Positions 42,156 through 51,596 of a stretch of DNA of 61,172 bases are shown piece by piece. The position numbers and the translations under genes are program-made. Source of the DNA: BOG-908 sp964242595 (GTDB lineage: Bacteria > Pseudomonadota > Alphaproteobacteria > Acetobacterales > Acetobacteraceae). The notes under the pieces were generated by a model, which did not search any database, was not told where the DNA came from, and saw only the letters and a program-made list of their open reading frames with translations. The DNA lies in the NCBI GenBank assembly GCA_964242595.1, contig CAXTBC010000018.1, forward strand, positions 1 through 61,172, written 5' to 3'. The number at the start of each line of letters is the position of its first letter. Position 1 is the first letter of the stretch.

Positions 42156-42270
42156 AAAAAAGAACCAAAAAACTTTTGCTACTTGGCGCGTGTTTATCGG
42201 CCAGGGCGCGACAGAACGGATAAAGGCTTTTGGTTCTTTTTCTCGAAAAAGAACTCTTGCCTTACCTTAC
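42131..42270. repeat. Type 1 repeat, copy 6
   Basis: GGAAGCAAGCAGTTCTTTTT left arm and GGCTTTTGGTTCTTTTTCTC with AACTCTTGCC right arm. It carries the last codons of the GMC gene. Confidence 0.75.
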
Positions 42271-42274
42271 TTCG

Positions 42275-43489
42275 ATGATCGCCATCCTGGGAGCCGGCCC
42301 CGCAGGCCTCATCGCCGCCGAGCACCTCTCCGCCGCCGGCCACGCTGTCACCATCTTCGACCAGATGGCCTCTCCCGCCCGCAAGTTCCTCCTGGCCGGG
42401 CGCGGCGGCTTGAACCTCACCCACAGCGAACCCGCCACCGCCTTTGTCGCCCGCTACGCGGCCGCGGCGCCGCTCATGGAGCGCGCGCTCGCCGGCTTCT
42501 CCCAGCAGCACCTGACCGCCTGGTGCGAAGGCCTGGGCCAGCCCGTCTTCACCGGCAGCTCCGGCCGCGTCTTCCCGCGCGCGCTGAAGGCCGCCCCGCT
42601 GCTGCGCGCCTGGCTGCGGCGGCTGAACGCCCAGGGCGTGCGCCTTGCCACGCGCCACCGCTGGCTGGGCTGGTCCGCCTCCAGTGCGCTGCTGTTCGCC
42701 ACCCCGGACGGCGAGCGCGCCGTCACGCCGGACGCCACGCTGCTGGTGCTCGGCGGCGCCTCCTGGCCGCGCCTGGGGTCGGACGGCGCTTGGGTGCCGC
42801 TGCTGCGCGCCGGCGCCGTGCAGGTGGTCCCGCTGCGCGCTAGCAATTGCGGGCTCAGCATTGTCTGGTCGGCCGTCTTCGCGGATCGTTTCGCAGGAAG
42901 CCCGCTCAAGCGCGTGGCACTCACCGCGGGCGGCCGCACGGTGCGCGGGGAGGGTGTGGTCACCCAGGCCGGTCTGGAAGGCGGCGTCGTCTACGCGCTC
43001 TCCGCCCCGATCCGCCAGGCGCTGGACGAGGCTGTCCCCGCCACGCTCCATTTGGATCTGCGCCCGGACCTCAGCCAGGCCGAACTCGCCGCCCGAACTG
43101 ATGGGGCGCGGCAGGGCCGCTCGCTGCCGAACTTCCTGCGCCAGTCGGCCCACCTGCCGCCGGTCGCCATCGGCCTGGTGCAGGAAGCATTGCACGCCGG
43201 CGCACAGGCCGCGCCGCTGTCAGGGCTGATCAAGTCGATCCCGCTGCGCGTCACCGGCACGCAGCCGATCGCCCGCGCCATCTCCAGCGCCGGCGGCATC
43301 GCGCTGGCGGAACTGGACGACCACCTGATGCTGCGCCGCCGGCCAGGCGTGTTCGCGGCCGGCGAGATGCTGGACTGGGACGCGCCTACGGGGGGTTACC
43401 TGCTGCAGGGGTGCTTCAGCACGGGGGTGCTGGCGGCGCGGGGGGTGATGCGGTTTCTTGAGGGTAGGAAGCAAGCGGTTCTTTTTTGA
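42275..43489 (+). CDS. BaiN/HI0933-like NAD(P)/FAD-dependent oxidoreductase (TIGR03862-type)
   Basis: 404 aa from ATG 42275. FAD-binding MIAILGAGPAGLIAAEHLSA, then ASPARKFLLAGRGGLNLTHSEP, the hallmark of this flavoprotein family, and the C-terminal GVFAAGEMLDWDAPTGGYLLQGCFSTG. Function unknown in most bacteria; family-related members reduce secondary bile-acid precursors. C-terminal EGRKQAVLF is again encoded by the type 1 repeat. Confidence 0.85.
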   Translation: MIAILGAGPAGLIAAEHLSAAGHAVTIFDQMASPARKFLLAGRGGLNLTHSEPATAFVARYAAAAPLMERALAGFSQQHLTAWCEGLGQPVFTGSSGRVFPRALKAAPLLRAWLRRLNAQGVRLATRHRWLGWSASSALLFATPDGERAVTPDATLLVLGGASWPRLGSDGAWVPLLRAGAVQVVPLRASNCGLSIVWSAVFADRFAGSPLKRVALTAGGRTVRGEGVVTQAGLEGGVVYALSAPIRQALDEAVPATLHLDLRPDLSQAELAARTDGARQGRSLPNFLRQSAHLPPVAIGLVQEALHAGAQAAPLSGLIKSIPLRVTGTQPIARAISSAGGIALAELDDHLMLRRRPGVFAAGEMLDWDAPTGGYLLQGCFSTGVLAARGVMRFLEGRKQAVLF

Positions 43490-43600
43490 AAAAAAGAACC
43501 AAAAAACTTTTGCTATTGTGGCGCGCGCTACCGGATAGGACCGCGACAGCCGGACAAAAGTTTGCTTCTTTTTTTCAAAAAAGAAGGCCTTTCTTGACTT
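43466..43600. repeat. Type 1 repeat, copy 7
   Basis: GGAAGCAAGCGGTTCTTTTT left arm and AAAGTTTGCTTCTTTTTTTC right arm with GAAGGCCTTTCTTG. Provides the flavoprotein's last codons and ends near the glgA stop. Confidence 0.75.
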
Positions 43601-43614
43601 GCGGCGCCGGATGT

Positions 43615-45051
43615 TCAGGCCTCGGCTGCTTGCCGGTAGATTTCCGCGTAGGCTTGGCCAGCCTCGGCCCATCCTACGTCCGTGCGCATCCCGCGCGCCT
43701 GCATCGCCGTCCACACGCGCCGCTGCCGCCACAGCGCGGCCGTGCGGCTTATCCCCGCTTGCAGCCCCGCCGCCGTGCCGGGCGCGAACACCACGCCCGT
43801 CGCCACGCTGGCGGCAATCGCCGCCGCGTTGGCGTCGATCACCGTGTCCGCCAGCCCGCCCACCCGGCTCACCACCGGCACGGCACCGTAGCGGAGCGCG
43901 CAGAGCTGCGTCAGCCCGCACGGCTCGAAGCGGGACGGCACCAGGATCGCCGCGCTGCCGGCCTGCACCAAGTGGGCAGCCGCCTCGTCGTAGCCCACTT
44001 CCACCCCGACCAAGCCCGGATGGGCGGCGGCGGCCTGCCTGAACGCCTGCTCCAGCCCGGCATCGCCGGATCCCAGCACTGCCAGCTGCGCGCCAGCCGC
44101 CACCAGGCCCGCCACGCAGTCTAGAAGCAGGTCCAGGCCCTTCTGGTGGCTCAGCCGGCTGACCACGCCGAACACCAGCGCGGTGTATGACGGCTCCAGG
44201 CCGAAGCGTGCCTGCAGCGCCGCCTTGCAAGCCGCCCGGCCGGCCAGCGCGGTGGCGGTGAAACGGGCAGGCAGATGCGCGTCGGTGGCCGGGTTCCAGA
44301 TTTCGGTATCGATGCCGTTCAGGATGCCGGTGAGCACGCCGGTGCGCGCGCGCAGCAGGCCGTCCATGCCCATGCCGCCCTCCGGCGTGCAGATCTCGGC
44401 CGCGTAGCCGGGCGAGACGGTGGTGATCCGGTCCGCGTAGCGCAGCCCTCCCTTCAGCATGCCGATGGCGCCGTAATACTCTACGCCCTGGCTGTCATAG
44501 GCGCCCTCGGGCAGGCGCAGCTCGCACAGCAGCCGGGCCGGCACCTGGCCCTGGAACGCAAGGTTGTGCAAAGTCATCACGGTGCCCGGGCGCCTGCCGC
44601 CCGCCAGCGCGAGGTAGGCCGGCGCCAGCCCAGCCTGCCAGTCATGCGCGTGCACCACGTCCGGCAGGTAGCCTTCAGCACGCCCCTGGCCCAACAGCGA
44701 GGCCGCCCAGGCGAGTGCGGCGAAACGCTGCGGGTTGTCCGGCCAGTCCTGCCCGTCCGGCATGGTGTAGGGGTTGCCCGGCCGTGCGTACAAATGCGGC
44801 GCGTCCAGCACGAACACGTCCAGCCCGCCGGCACGCCCGCGCAGCACGCGCGCGTCGCCGCCGAAGTAATCGTGCTCGGTGAACGCCACTGCGCCTTGCA
44901 GCGCCGCCAGGGTGGCTGGGTAGCCGGGGAGCAGCGTTGTGACCTGCACGCCGTAAGCGTGCAAGGCGGCCGGCAGCGCGCCCACGACATCGGCGAGGCC
45001 GCCGGTTTTGATGATAGGGTAGGCTTCGGAGGCGACGGAGAGGATGTTCAT
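43615..45051 (-). CDS. glgA: Glycogen synthase
   Basis: 478 aa from ATG 45051. GT5 family ADP-glucose:glycogen glucosyltransferase: ADP-glucose-binding KTGGL at 15-19, HAHDWQAGLAPAY, and C-terminal PSRFEPCGLTQLCALRYGAVPVV. Cytosolic storage-glucan synthesis. Followed on the same strand (upstream) by glgC, with glgP further upstream: a glycogen cluster lacking glgB and glgX in view. Confidence 0.95.
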   Translation of the reverse strand: MNILSVASEAYPIIKTGGLADVVGALPAALHAYGVQVTTLLPGYPATLAALQGAVAFTEHDYFGGDARVLRGRAGGLDVFVLDAPHLYARPGNPYTMPDGQDWPDNPQRFAALAWAASLLGQGRAEGYLPDVVHAHDWQAGLAPAYLALAGGRRPGTVMTLHNLAFQGQVPARLLCELRLPEGAYDSQGVEYYGAIGMLKGGLRYADRITTVSPGYAAEICTPEGGMGMDGLLRARTGVLTGILNGIDTEIWNPATDAHLPARFTATALAGRAACKAALQARFGLEPSYTALVFGVVSRLSHQKGLDLLLDCVAGLVAAGAQLAVLGSGDAGLEQAFRQAAAAHPGLVGVEVGYDEAAAHLVQAGSAAILVPSRFEPCGLTQLCALRYGAVPVVSRVGGLADTVIDANAAAIAASVATGVVFAPGTAAGLQAGISRTAALWRQRRVWTAMQARGMRTDVGWAEAGQAYAEIYRQAAEA

Positions 45052-45068
45052 GAACGCCGAGTTGAGCT

Positions 45069-45202
45069 TAAGGAAGGCCAGGGGCTCTGCCCCTGGACCC
45101 CGCTAAGGACAGTCGTCCTTAGAACCTGTTCGTAAGAGAGCCTTAACGAATGGGGGGCTGGGGCCTTGAGGCCCCAGCGGGGTTTGGGGCAGAGCCCCAT
45201 GC
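45069..45202. repeat. GC-rich type 2 repeat, uninterrupted copy
   Basis: AGGCCAGGGGCTCTGCCCCT left arm, continuous GTCCTTAGAACCTG middle and a right arm GGGGCAGAGCCCC. It ends at the glgC stop. Shows the empty site of the MITE at 18.7 kb. Confidence 0.75.
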
Positions 45203-46453
45203 TTACTTCATCGCATCCACCATAGGCTGCGTAATCAGGCAAACCCCCCGCGCCGAGCGCCGGAACCGCGCCGCGTCCAGCGCCGCGTCCTCGCCCACCA
45301 CCAGCCCGTCCGGGATCACCACGCCTCGGTCGATCACCACGCGGTTCAGGCGCGCGCGGCGGCCGATCTGCGCGTAGGGCAGCACCACGGCTTGTTCCAC
45401 GCAGGCGAATGAATGCGTGTGCACGCCGGTGAATAGCAGCGACTGCCGCACTTCGGTGCCCGAAACGATGCAGCCGCCCGAGACCAGCGAGCTGATCGCC
45501 TGGCCGCGCCGCCCGTCCTCGTCGTGCACGAATTTGGCCGGCGGCACGATCTCGCCGTACGTCCAGATCGGCCAGTTCTTGTCGTAGAGGTCCAGCCCGG
45601 GAATAAAGTCCGTCAGGTCGATGTTGGCGGCCCAGTAGGCATCCACGGTACCCACGTCGCGCCAGTAGATCTGGCTGTCAGGCGAAGAGCGTACGCAGGA
45701 GTTCTCGAAGCGGTGCGCCACCGCGCGGCCTTGCGCCACGAGGTAGGGGATGATGTCGCGGCCGAAATCATGTGTGGAGCCCGCGAGCGTCGCGTCGCGT
45801 CGCAGGATGTCGATCAGGAACTTCGTGTCGAACACGTAGATGCCCATACTGGCCAGGCTCCGTCCCGGCTTGCCGGGTATCTCGGGCGGGTCGGCCGGCT
45901 TCTCCAGGAACGCGGTGATGCAGTCCGCCGCGTCCACCGCCATCACGCCGAAGCCGGAGGCTTCCTCGCGCGAGACCTCTATGCAGCCCACCGTCACGTC
46001 GGCCCGCTGCTCGCAATGCTGTTGCAGCATCGGCTCGTAGTCCATCTTGTAGACGTGGTCGCCGGCCAGAAGCACGATGTAGCGCGGCGCGTAGCTCTCG
46101 ATGATGTCGATGTTTTGGAACACCGCGTCCGCGGTGCCGGCGTACCACCCCGTCTCCGTCACCCGCTGCGAGGCGGGCAGGATGTCGAAGCTCTCGTTGC
46201 GCTCGGGGCGGAAGAAGTTCCAGCCGCGCTGCAGGTGGCGGATCAGGCTGTGTGCCTTGTACTGGGTGGCGACGCCGATGCGGCGGATGCCGGAGTTCAA
46301 GGCGTTGGACAGGGCGAAGTCGATGATGCGCGACTTGCCGCCGAAATACACCGCCGGCTTGGCGCGTATGTCGGTCAGCTCCATCAGCCGGCTGCCGCGC
46401 CCGCCCGCGAGCACGTAAGCCATCGCGTGCCGGGCAAGTGGAGCATGATCCAA
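45203..46453 (-). CDS. glgC: Glucose-1-phosphate adenylyltransferase
   Basis: 416 aa from ATG 46453. Makes ADP-glucose from ATP and glucose-1-phosphate: YVLAGGRGSRLMELTDIRAKPAVYFGG near the N-terminus, HLQRGWNFFRPERNE, LAGDHVYKMDYEPML, and a left-handed beta-helix C-terminus with CIVSGTEVRQSLLF. Allosterically regulated in relatives; the arginine-rich site is retained. Supplies GlgA downstream. Confidence 0.95.
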   Translation of the reverse strand: MDHAPLARHAMAYVLAGGRGSRLMELTDIRAKPAVYFGGKSRIIDFALSNALNSGIRRIGVATQYKAHSLIRHLQRGWNFFRPERNESFDILPASQRVTETGWYAGTADAVFQNIDIIESYAPRYIVLLAGDHVYKMDYEPMLQQHCEQRADVTVGCIEVSREEASGFGVMAVDAADCITAFLEKPADPPEIPGKPGRSLASMGIYVFDTKFLIDILRRDATLAGSTHDFGRDIIPYLVAQGRAVAHRFENSCVRSSPDSQIYWRDVGTVDAYWAANIDLTDFIPGLDLYDKNWPIWTYGEIVPPAKFVHDEDGRRGQAISSLVSGGCIVSGTEVRQSLLFTGVHTHSFACVEQAVVLPYAQIGRRARLNRVVIDRGVVIPDGLVVGEDAALDAARFRRSARGVCLITQPMVDAMK

Positions 46454-46500
46454 GCGGGTTACCTCTCTTCGAAATGCAGGTCTGGAGGCGCCGCCTCCAG

Positions 46501-46530
46501 CGGGGTCCAGGGGCAGAGCCCCTGGCCTGA
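46501..46530 (-). repeat. Type 2 repeat, partial inverted copy
   Basis: On the minus strand AGGCCAGGGGCTCTGCCCCT followed by GGACCCCG, the left arm only. It ends one base before the glgP stop. Confidence 0.65.
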
Positions 46531-46531
46531 C

Positions 46532-48997
46532 CTACTTGGCCGAACCCCAGATCTCCGAGGCATATTCCCGTATAGTCCGGTCAGAAGAAAACCACCCCAC
46601 CCCCGCAATGTTGAGGATCGCCGTCCGCCACCACCGCTCGGGCGAGCGCCACAGCGCGGCCACCTCGTCCTGCCTGGTGTTGTAGCTGTCGAAATCAGCG
46701 GTCACCAGGAAGCGGTCGTAGCGCAGCAGGCTTTCCACCAGGTCGCGGTAGCGGTCCGGCTCGCCGGGCGAGAACACGCCGGACGCGATCGCCTGCAGCG
46801 CCTGTTCCAGCGCGGGCGACGCCGCCACGGCCGCGTGCCCGCTCATGTCGCCGCGGCGGCGCGCCGCCACGTCCTCGGCGGTCAGCCCGAAGATGAAGAT
46901 GTTGTCCGCTCCCACGTGCTGGCGGATCTCCACGTTCGCCCCGTCCAGCGTGCCTATGGTCAGCGCCCCGTTCAGCGCCAGCTTCATGTTGCCGGTGCCC
47001 GAGGCTTCCAGCCCTGCCGTGGAGATCTGCTCGGACAGATCGGCCGCAGGGATGATCCGCTCGGCCAGGCTGACATTGTAGTTTGCCAGGAACGCGACCT
47101 TCAGCTGGCCGGCCACCATCGGGTCGGTGTTGATCGCGTGTCCCACATCGTGCGCAAGCCGGATGATCTGCTTGGCGACCTTGTATCCGGGCGCTGCCTT
47201 GCCGGCGAACAGCTTCACGCGCGGCACCGGGTCGCTCATCGGCTGCGCACGCAGGCGGTTGTACAGGGCCACGGTCTGCAGGATGTTGAGCAGCTGCCGC
47301 TTGTACTCGTGCATGCGCTTGATGTGCACGTCGAACAGCGCGTGCGGGTCCACCGCCAGGCCCAGCTGCTCGCGCACCACGCCGGCCAGGGCCTGCTTGG
47401 CCACCAGCCGCTGTCCGGCCACCGCCGCCTGCAACCCGGCGTCGTTGGCCAGCGGCGCCAGGTCCGCCAGCCGCTCGGGATCGGTCAGGAACGCGGGCCC
47501 GATCGCGTCCGTCAGCACACGCGTGAGCCCGGGGTTGGCGCGGTGCAGCCAGCGCCGGAACGTGACACCGTTCGTCTTGTTGCTGATCCGCCCGCCATAG
47601 ACGCCGTGCAGGTCGGCGAACACCGTCTGCCGCATCAGCTCGGTGTGCAGCGTGGAGACGCCGTTCACCGCGTGGCTGCCGACGAACGCCAGGTGCCCCA
47701 TGCGCAGCCGCCGGCCCTGCTGCTCGTCGATCAGTGACAGGGCGGCCAGCAGCGCGTCGCCCGCGTGGTGCTCCCGCCGCGCGCGTTCCAGGTGCTGGGC
47801 GTTGAGCATGTAGATGATCTGCATGTGGCGCGGCAGCAGCCGCTCGAGCAGAGGCACCGGCCAGGTCTCCAGCGCCTCGGGCAGCAGCGTGTGGTTGGTG
47901 TAGCTGAACGTGGCCACCGTGATCCGCCACGCCTCCGCCCAGTCCAGCGCGTGGTTGTCCACCAGCAGCCGCATCATCTCGGCCACCGCGATGGCGGGGT
48001 GCGTGTCGTTCATCTGGATGGCAGCACGCTCGGGCAGGCTGGCCAGGTCCGCGCCCTCGCGCAGGTGGCGGGCCACCAGGTCCTGCAACGAGGCCGAGGC
48101 GAAGAAGAACTCCTGGCGCAGCCGCAGCTCCTGCCCGGCGTCCGAATCGTCGCCGGGGTAGAGCACGCGCGAGACGGATTCGGTACGCACGCGGTCCCGG
48201 AAGGCGCCGACGTGGTCGCCGCGGTTGAACTCATCGAGGTCCAGCTTCTCGATCGCGCGGGCCGACCACAGCCGCAGCGTGTTGGCGTGGCCGCCGCCGC
48301 CGCCCACCACCGGCGTGTCGTAAGCCACGGCCGAGAGCGTCTCGGCCGGCACCCAGGCGAAATGCGCGCGGCCCTCGGCATCCTGCCGGGCCTGCACGGC
48401 GCCGCCGAAACCGACGATGTAGGCGACCTGCGGCCGTTCGAATTCCCAAGGATTGCCGATCGAGAGCCAGTCGTCCGGCAGCTCGCGCTGTTCGCCGCCG
48501 GTGATCTCCTGCCGGAACAGCCCGTATTCATAACGTATGCCGTAGCCGTAGGCCGGGATGCGCAGCGTGGCCATGCTCTCCATGAAGCACGCCGCCAGCC
48601 GGCCCAGCCCGCCATTGCCCAGGGCCGCGTCCGGCTCCTGCTCGCGCAGCACGTCGATGTCCACGCCCAGCGAGGCCAGCGCCGCGCGTGCCGGCTCCAG
48701 CAGCCCGAGGTTGCCCGCCGCATCGAACAGCAGCCGGCCGATCAGGAACTCCAATGAAAGATAGTACACCCGCTTGCCGCCTGGCACGGGGGACTGCCCC
48801 GTCTCCAGCCAGCGTTCCACGACGAAGTCCCGGATCGCGTGCGCGGTGGCGGCGAACCAGTCGCGCGGCGCCGCTTCGGCCGGTGCGCGGCCCACCTGGA
48901 ACACCAGCTTGTCCAGGATGCGCGCGCGCAATGCCTCGGTCCCGCTTGCACCGTCGGCGAGCCTGCTCGCGGGTGGGATGACGGCCACGTCGTCCAT
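46532..48997 (-). CDS. glgP: Glycogen phosphorylase
   Basis: 821 aa from ATG 48997. Degrades glycogen to glucose-1-phosphate with PLP: N-terminal VYYLSLEFLIGRLL and ALGNGGLGRLAACFMESMA, and C-terminal EASGTGNMKLALNGALTIGTLDGANVEI around the PLP Lys. Size is normal. Upstream of glgC and glgA on the same strand, so synthesis and breakdown are in one block, although 75 bp and a repeat separate glgP and glgC. Confidence 0.94.
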   Translation of the reverse strand: MDDVAVIPPASRLADGASGTEALRARILDKLVFQVGRAPAEAAPRDWFAATAHAIRDFVVERWLETGQSPVPGGKRVYYLSLEFLIGRLLFDAAGNLGLLEPARAALASLGVDIDVLREQEPDAALGNGGLGRLAACFMESMATLRIPAYGYGIRYEYGLFRQEITGGEQRELPDDWLSIGNPWEFERPQVAYIVGFGGAVQARQDAEGRAHFAWVPAETLSAVAYDTPVVGGGGGHANTLRLWSARAIEKLDLDEFNRGDHVGAFRDRVRTESVSRVLYPGDDSDAGQELRLRQEFFFASASLQDLVARHLREGADLASLPERAAIQMNDTHPAIAVAEMMRLLVDNHALDWAEAWRITVATFSYTNHTLLPEALETWPVPLLERLLPRHMQIIYMLNAQHLERARREHHAGDALLAALSLIDEQQGRRLRMGHLAFVGSHAVNGVSTLHTELMRQTVFADLHGVYGGRISNKTNGVTFRRWLHRANPGLTRVLTDAIGPAFLTDPERLADLAPLANDAGLQAAVAGQRLVAKQALAGVVREQLGLAVDPHALFDVHIKRMHEYKRQLLNILQTVALYNRLRAQPMSDPVPRVKLFAGKAAPGYKVAKQIIRLAHDVGHAINTDPMVAGQLKVAFLANYNVSLAERIIPAADLSEQISTAGLEASGTGNMKLALNGALTIGTLDGANVEIRQHVGADNIFIFGLTAEDVAARRRGDMSGHAAVAASPALEQALQAIASGVFSPGEPDRYRDLVESLLRYDRFLVTADFDSYNTRQDEVAALWRSPERWWRTAILNIAGVGWFSSDRTIREYASEIWGSAK

Positions 48998-49075
48998 GCA
49001 ATGATTCCCGGCTGCCGCGCCTGGCGGGACTGCACCGCGCAGCCGCTGCCAGCCTAGCGTCGGCGCGTCGCGCCG

Positions 49076-49607
49076 TCACCCACCGCGCAGGCGTGCCGCG
49101 GCGTGCAGGCACTGCTCCAGCAGCGCCTCCGGCGAGGCCACGGCCGTGTCGAGCACCAGGCCTGCGTCCGCCCACGGCTCGAAGCCGTGGCAAAGCACCG
49201 CCTGCCAGTCCGGCTGTACGTGGCCGGCGATGTCCGCCGTCCGGCCTTCCACGCGCGCCTGGTGGACGGCGGCGTCCGAACACCACGAGGATTTCGACCA
49301 GCCGGGCTACGCCGGCTGCTGCCACCTGCCGCCAGGCCAGCCGGCTCTCGCCGACCGGGTTCACGCAGTCGGCCACCACGGACGTGCCGGCGCGCAGGTT
49401 CTCCTCGGCCAGGGCGTTGGCCACTGCGTAGCCGGCAGCACCCGGTTCGGCCACGCCGGCCCGCAGCATCGCCTGCTCGACCGTGTCGATCCGCAGGTAG
49501 GCCGCACCCAGCCGTGCGGCCAGCGGGCGCGCCAGGGTGGTCTTGCCCGCGCCCGGCAGGCCGCCGAACACCACGAGGACGGGCCCGGGCCGCTGCAACC
49601 CGCTCAC
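49076..49607 (-). pseudogene. P-loop (AAA) kinase gene with an internal frameshift
   Basis: GTG 49607 overlaps the preceding stop by 4 bp and starts VSGLQRPGPVLVVFGGLPGAGKTTLA: Walker A is intact. The frame reads through to VARLVEILVVFGRRRPP, then the family continues only in another frame (SDAAVHQARVEGRTADIAGH... to HAAARLRGG, stop 49076). The span is 532 bp, not a multiple of 3. The break near 49275-49290 matches a 2-bp loss where relatives read VVCSD. A small nucleotide-binding kinase of unknown substrate; broken here, or a sequencing slip. Confidence 0.7.
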
Positions 49608-50510
49608 CGCTTCGCCGGCTTGCAGGCCCACAGGCCCAGCAGCGCCAGCCCCACCGGCACCAGGGCCCACGCGCTGCCCCGCAGCATTTGCCAGGTGGCC
49701 ACGGACCAGCAGGCGCTGAAGGCGAAGCCGGCCAGGTTCACCAGGCCGCCCCAGCCCTTGTGGTTGCGCCGCAGGTCGGTCCGCCGGATCGGTGCCGGCC
49801 GCCACAGCCTCAGCAGCAGGTTGCACCCGATGTTGCCGGCGATGCCGACCGCCATGGCCGGAATGGCGGCCGGCAGGCTGATGGCCAAGCCGCCTACGGA
49901 CACCACCAGGATCGCCAGCATGCCCAGGCAAGCGGCCTGCAGCTTGGCGCGGTCGGCCGCCCAGCGTCCCACCGGCGCCATGCGCACCAGCTCGGCCGCT
50001 TCGTCGCCCATCATGGTCACGCTGACGAACAGCCGCGCCAGCTCGCCGGCGCTCAGCACCGGGGCCGCGCCAACAGCGTCGCGTCCCCGCCGCCGCCGGT
50101 GCTGCGCCAGATGGCGGCCACCGCGGGCACCAGGTAGATCAGGTAGTAGGCGGCCACCCGGCCAGCCCCGGGTAACGCCGTAGCAGGCGCAGCTCCTTGC
50201 CCACCAGCGCCGTGCCCGCGCCGGCGCGGAATGTCCGCCCGTCGGCCCGCAGCGCCGCGTCCTGCCCCGCCGTCCCGGCCACCACCGCCTGCGCGCCGGC
50301 AGCGAACCACAGCTGCAGCGCCCAGCCCGTGGCCAGCGCCGCGGCCAAGTCCAGCGCCAGCAGGGCGGCGATCGCCCAGGCGTCGCCCAGCAGCGCGCGT
50401 GCCGGCATCCACAGCACGCCGCGCGAAGCGGCCTCCGTGGAGGGTGCCAGAACTCGCCGGGCGCGATGGTCAGGTTCAGGCCGTCCGCGGCTTCGGCGCC
50501 CGGCCTTCAG
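49604..50510 (-). pseudogene. Decayed ABC-2 transporter (ATPase scrap plus frameshifted permease)
   Basis: Three frames hold consecutive permease pieces: ~50190-50430 (MPARALLGDAWAIAALLALDL..., VGKELRLLRRYPGL), ~50062-50155 (YYLIYLVPAVAAIWRS) and 49604-50059 (LFVSVTMMGDEAAELVRMAPVGRWAADRAKLQAACLG... LGLWACKPAKR), the usual order of an ABC-2-type permease. Upstream, 50450-50507 reads ADGLNLTIAPGEF, the start of an ABC ATPase before its Walker A, joined directly to permease sequence. So the ATPase is deleted and the permease broken. The C-terminal part is still open for 151 codons. Confidence 0.62.
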
Positions 50511-51577
50511 TTCGTGGCCGCCTCCGGTGCCGATACAGCGCGGCCTCGCACCAGGTCGTGAATGAAGCCGAGCTTCTCGATCACCTTCGGCGAGAGCACG
50601 AACGGGTAGAGGTCCGCATGGCCCATCGAGCGGTTGAGGTTGTTCACCGCGAAGGCCAGCGGCAGCCACGCGTCCACGATCACCGCCATGTCGCCCTCCC
50701 GGTAGGGATCGAAATCGATGTCGGCCTGCAGCCCCGCGGCGCGCGAGAGCTTGGGGTGGATCGACACACCGAACGATCCCGCCATTTCCAGCGTGTCGAC
50801 GATGTGCAGGTAGTGTGCCCAGGTCTCGGCGAAGTCCTCCCAGGGATGGCTCGTCGCGTACTCGCTGACGAAGTATTCCTGCCAGCCGGGCTTGTGCGCG
50901 TGGCCGTAATGGTCGCGCAGGGCCTGCGCGTAGTCGGCCCGCTCGTCGCCGAACATCGCGCGGAACGGTTCGAGGTAGGCGGTGCCGCCGACCAGGATGT
51001 CCCAGTAATGATGTCCCACCTCATGACGGAAATGGCCGAGCGGTGTGCGGTACACCTCGCCCATCTGCTCGCGCATCCGTTCGCGCTCGGCGTCGTCGCC
51101 CTCCTTCAGCGCGATGGTGATCAGGCCGTTGTCGTGACCGGTCAGCACCTTCGGCTGCGCGCGCGTCTCGGCCAGGAAGTCGAATGCCAGGCCGTGCTGC
51201 GGGTCCTGCTGGCGGGTCGCGAGCGGCAGGCCGAAGCGCAGCAGCGTGTAGAATAGCCGGTGCTTGGCAACCTCAAGCGCCCGCCAGCGGGCGAGGTTGT
51301 CGAGGTTCGAGAGGTCTGGAACCACGTGGTTGTGCCGGCACGCCACGCAGTAGGTGTCCGTGTTATTCGCCGGGATCAGCCAGTTGCACGCGTCCTGCCC
51401 GGCATTGGCACAGAACCGCCACTGCTTGTCGGAGTCGCCCCATAGTGCGCCCTGTTGTTCCAGCGCGCGCATGCAGGACGTGGAGGGCTCATACCCGAGC
51501 GTGTGACCGCATTGCATGCAGCTTGTGTTCTCGAAATACAGCATCTGGCTGCAGGCGGGACATTTGAAGAGGCGCAT
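50507..51577 (-). CDS. Zinc-ribbon metallopeptidase (COG4307-type)
   Basis: 356 aa from ATG 51577. An N-terminal zinc ribbon (CPACSQMLYFENTSCMQCGH), a second Cys set (CNWLIPANNTDTYCVACRHNH), then the metalloprotease motif HEVGHHYWD at 185-193 and a distal Glu in YATSHPWEDFAETWAHYLH. Cytoplasmic. In other genomes the family often neighbours transglutaminase/ATP-grasp genes (recall), as here. Probably trims or processes the product of the adjacent cluster; substrate unknown. Confidence 0.8.
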   Translation of the reverse strand: MRLFKCPACSQMLYFENTSCMQCGHTLGYEPSTSCMRALEQQGALWGDSDKQWRFCANAGQDACNWLIPANNTDTYCVACRHNHVVPDLSNLDNLARWRALEVAKHRLFYTLLRFGLPLATRQQDPQHGLAFDFLAETRAQPKVLTGHDNGLITIALKEGDDAERERMREQMGEVYRTPLGHFRHEVGHHYWDILVGGTAYLEPFRAMFGDERADYAQALRDHYGHAHKPGWQEYFVSEYATSHPWEDFAETWAHYLHIVDTLEMAGSFGVSIHPKLSRAAGLQADIDFDPYREGDMAVIVDAWLPLAFAVNNLNRSMGHADLYPFVLSPKVIEKLGFIHDLVRGRAVSAPEAATN

Positions 51578-51596
51578 GGCGCGGCTAACGCCAAGC

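Noticed and set aside
45524..47737. Long plus-strand open frame opposite glgC and glgP
   Set aside because: Antisense shadow with His/Arg-rich translation; glgC and glgP match their families over full length.
48528..49931. 467-codon minus-strand open frame beginning in the permease and ending in glgP
   Set aside because: Only its middle (Walker A region) is real coding of the broken kinase gene; the rest is out-of-frame with glgP and the permease.
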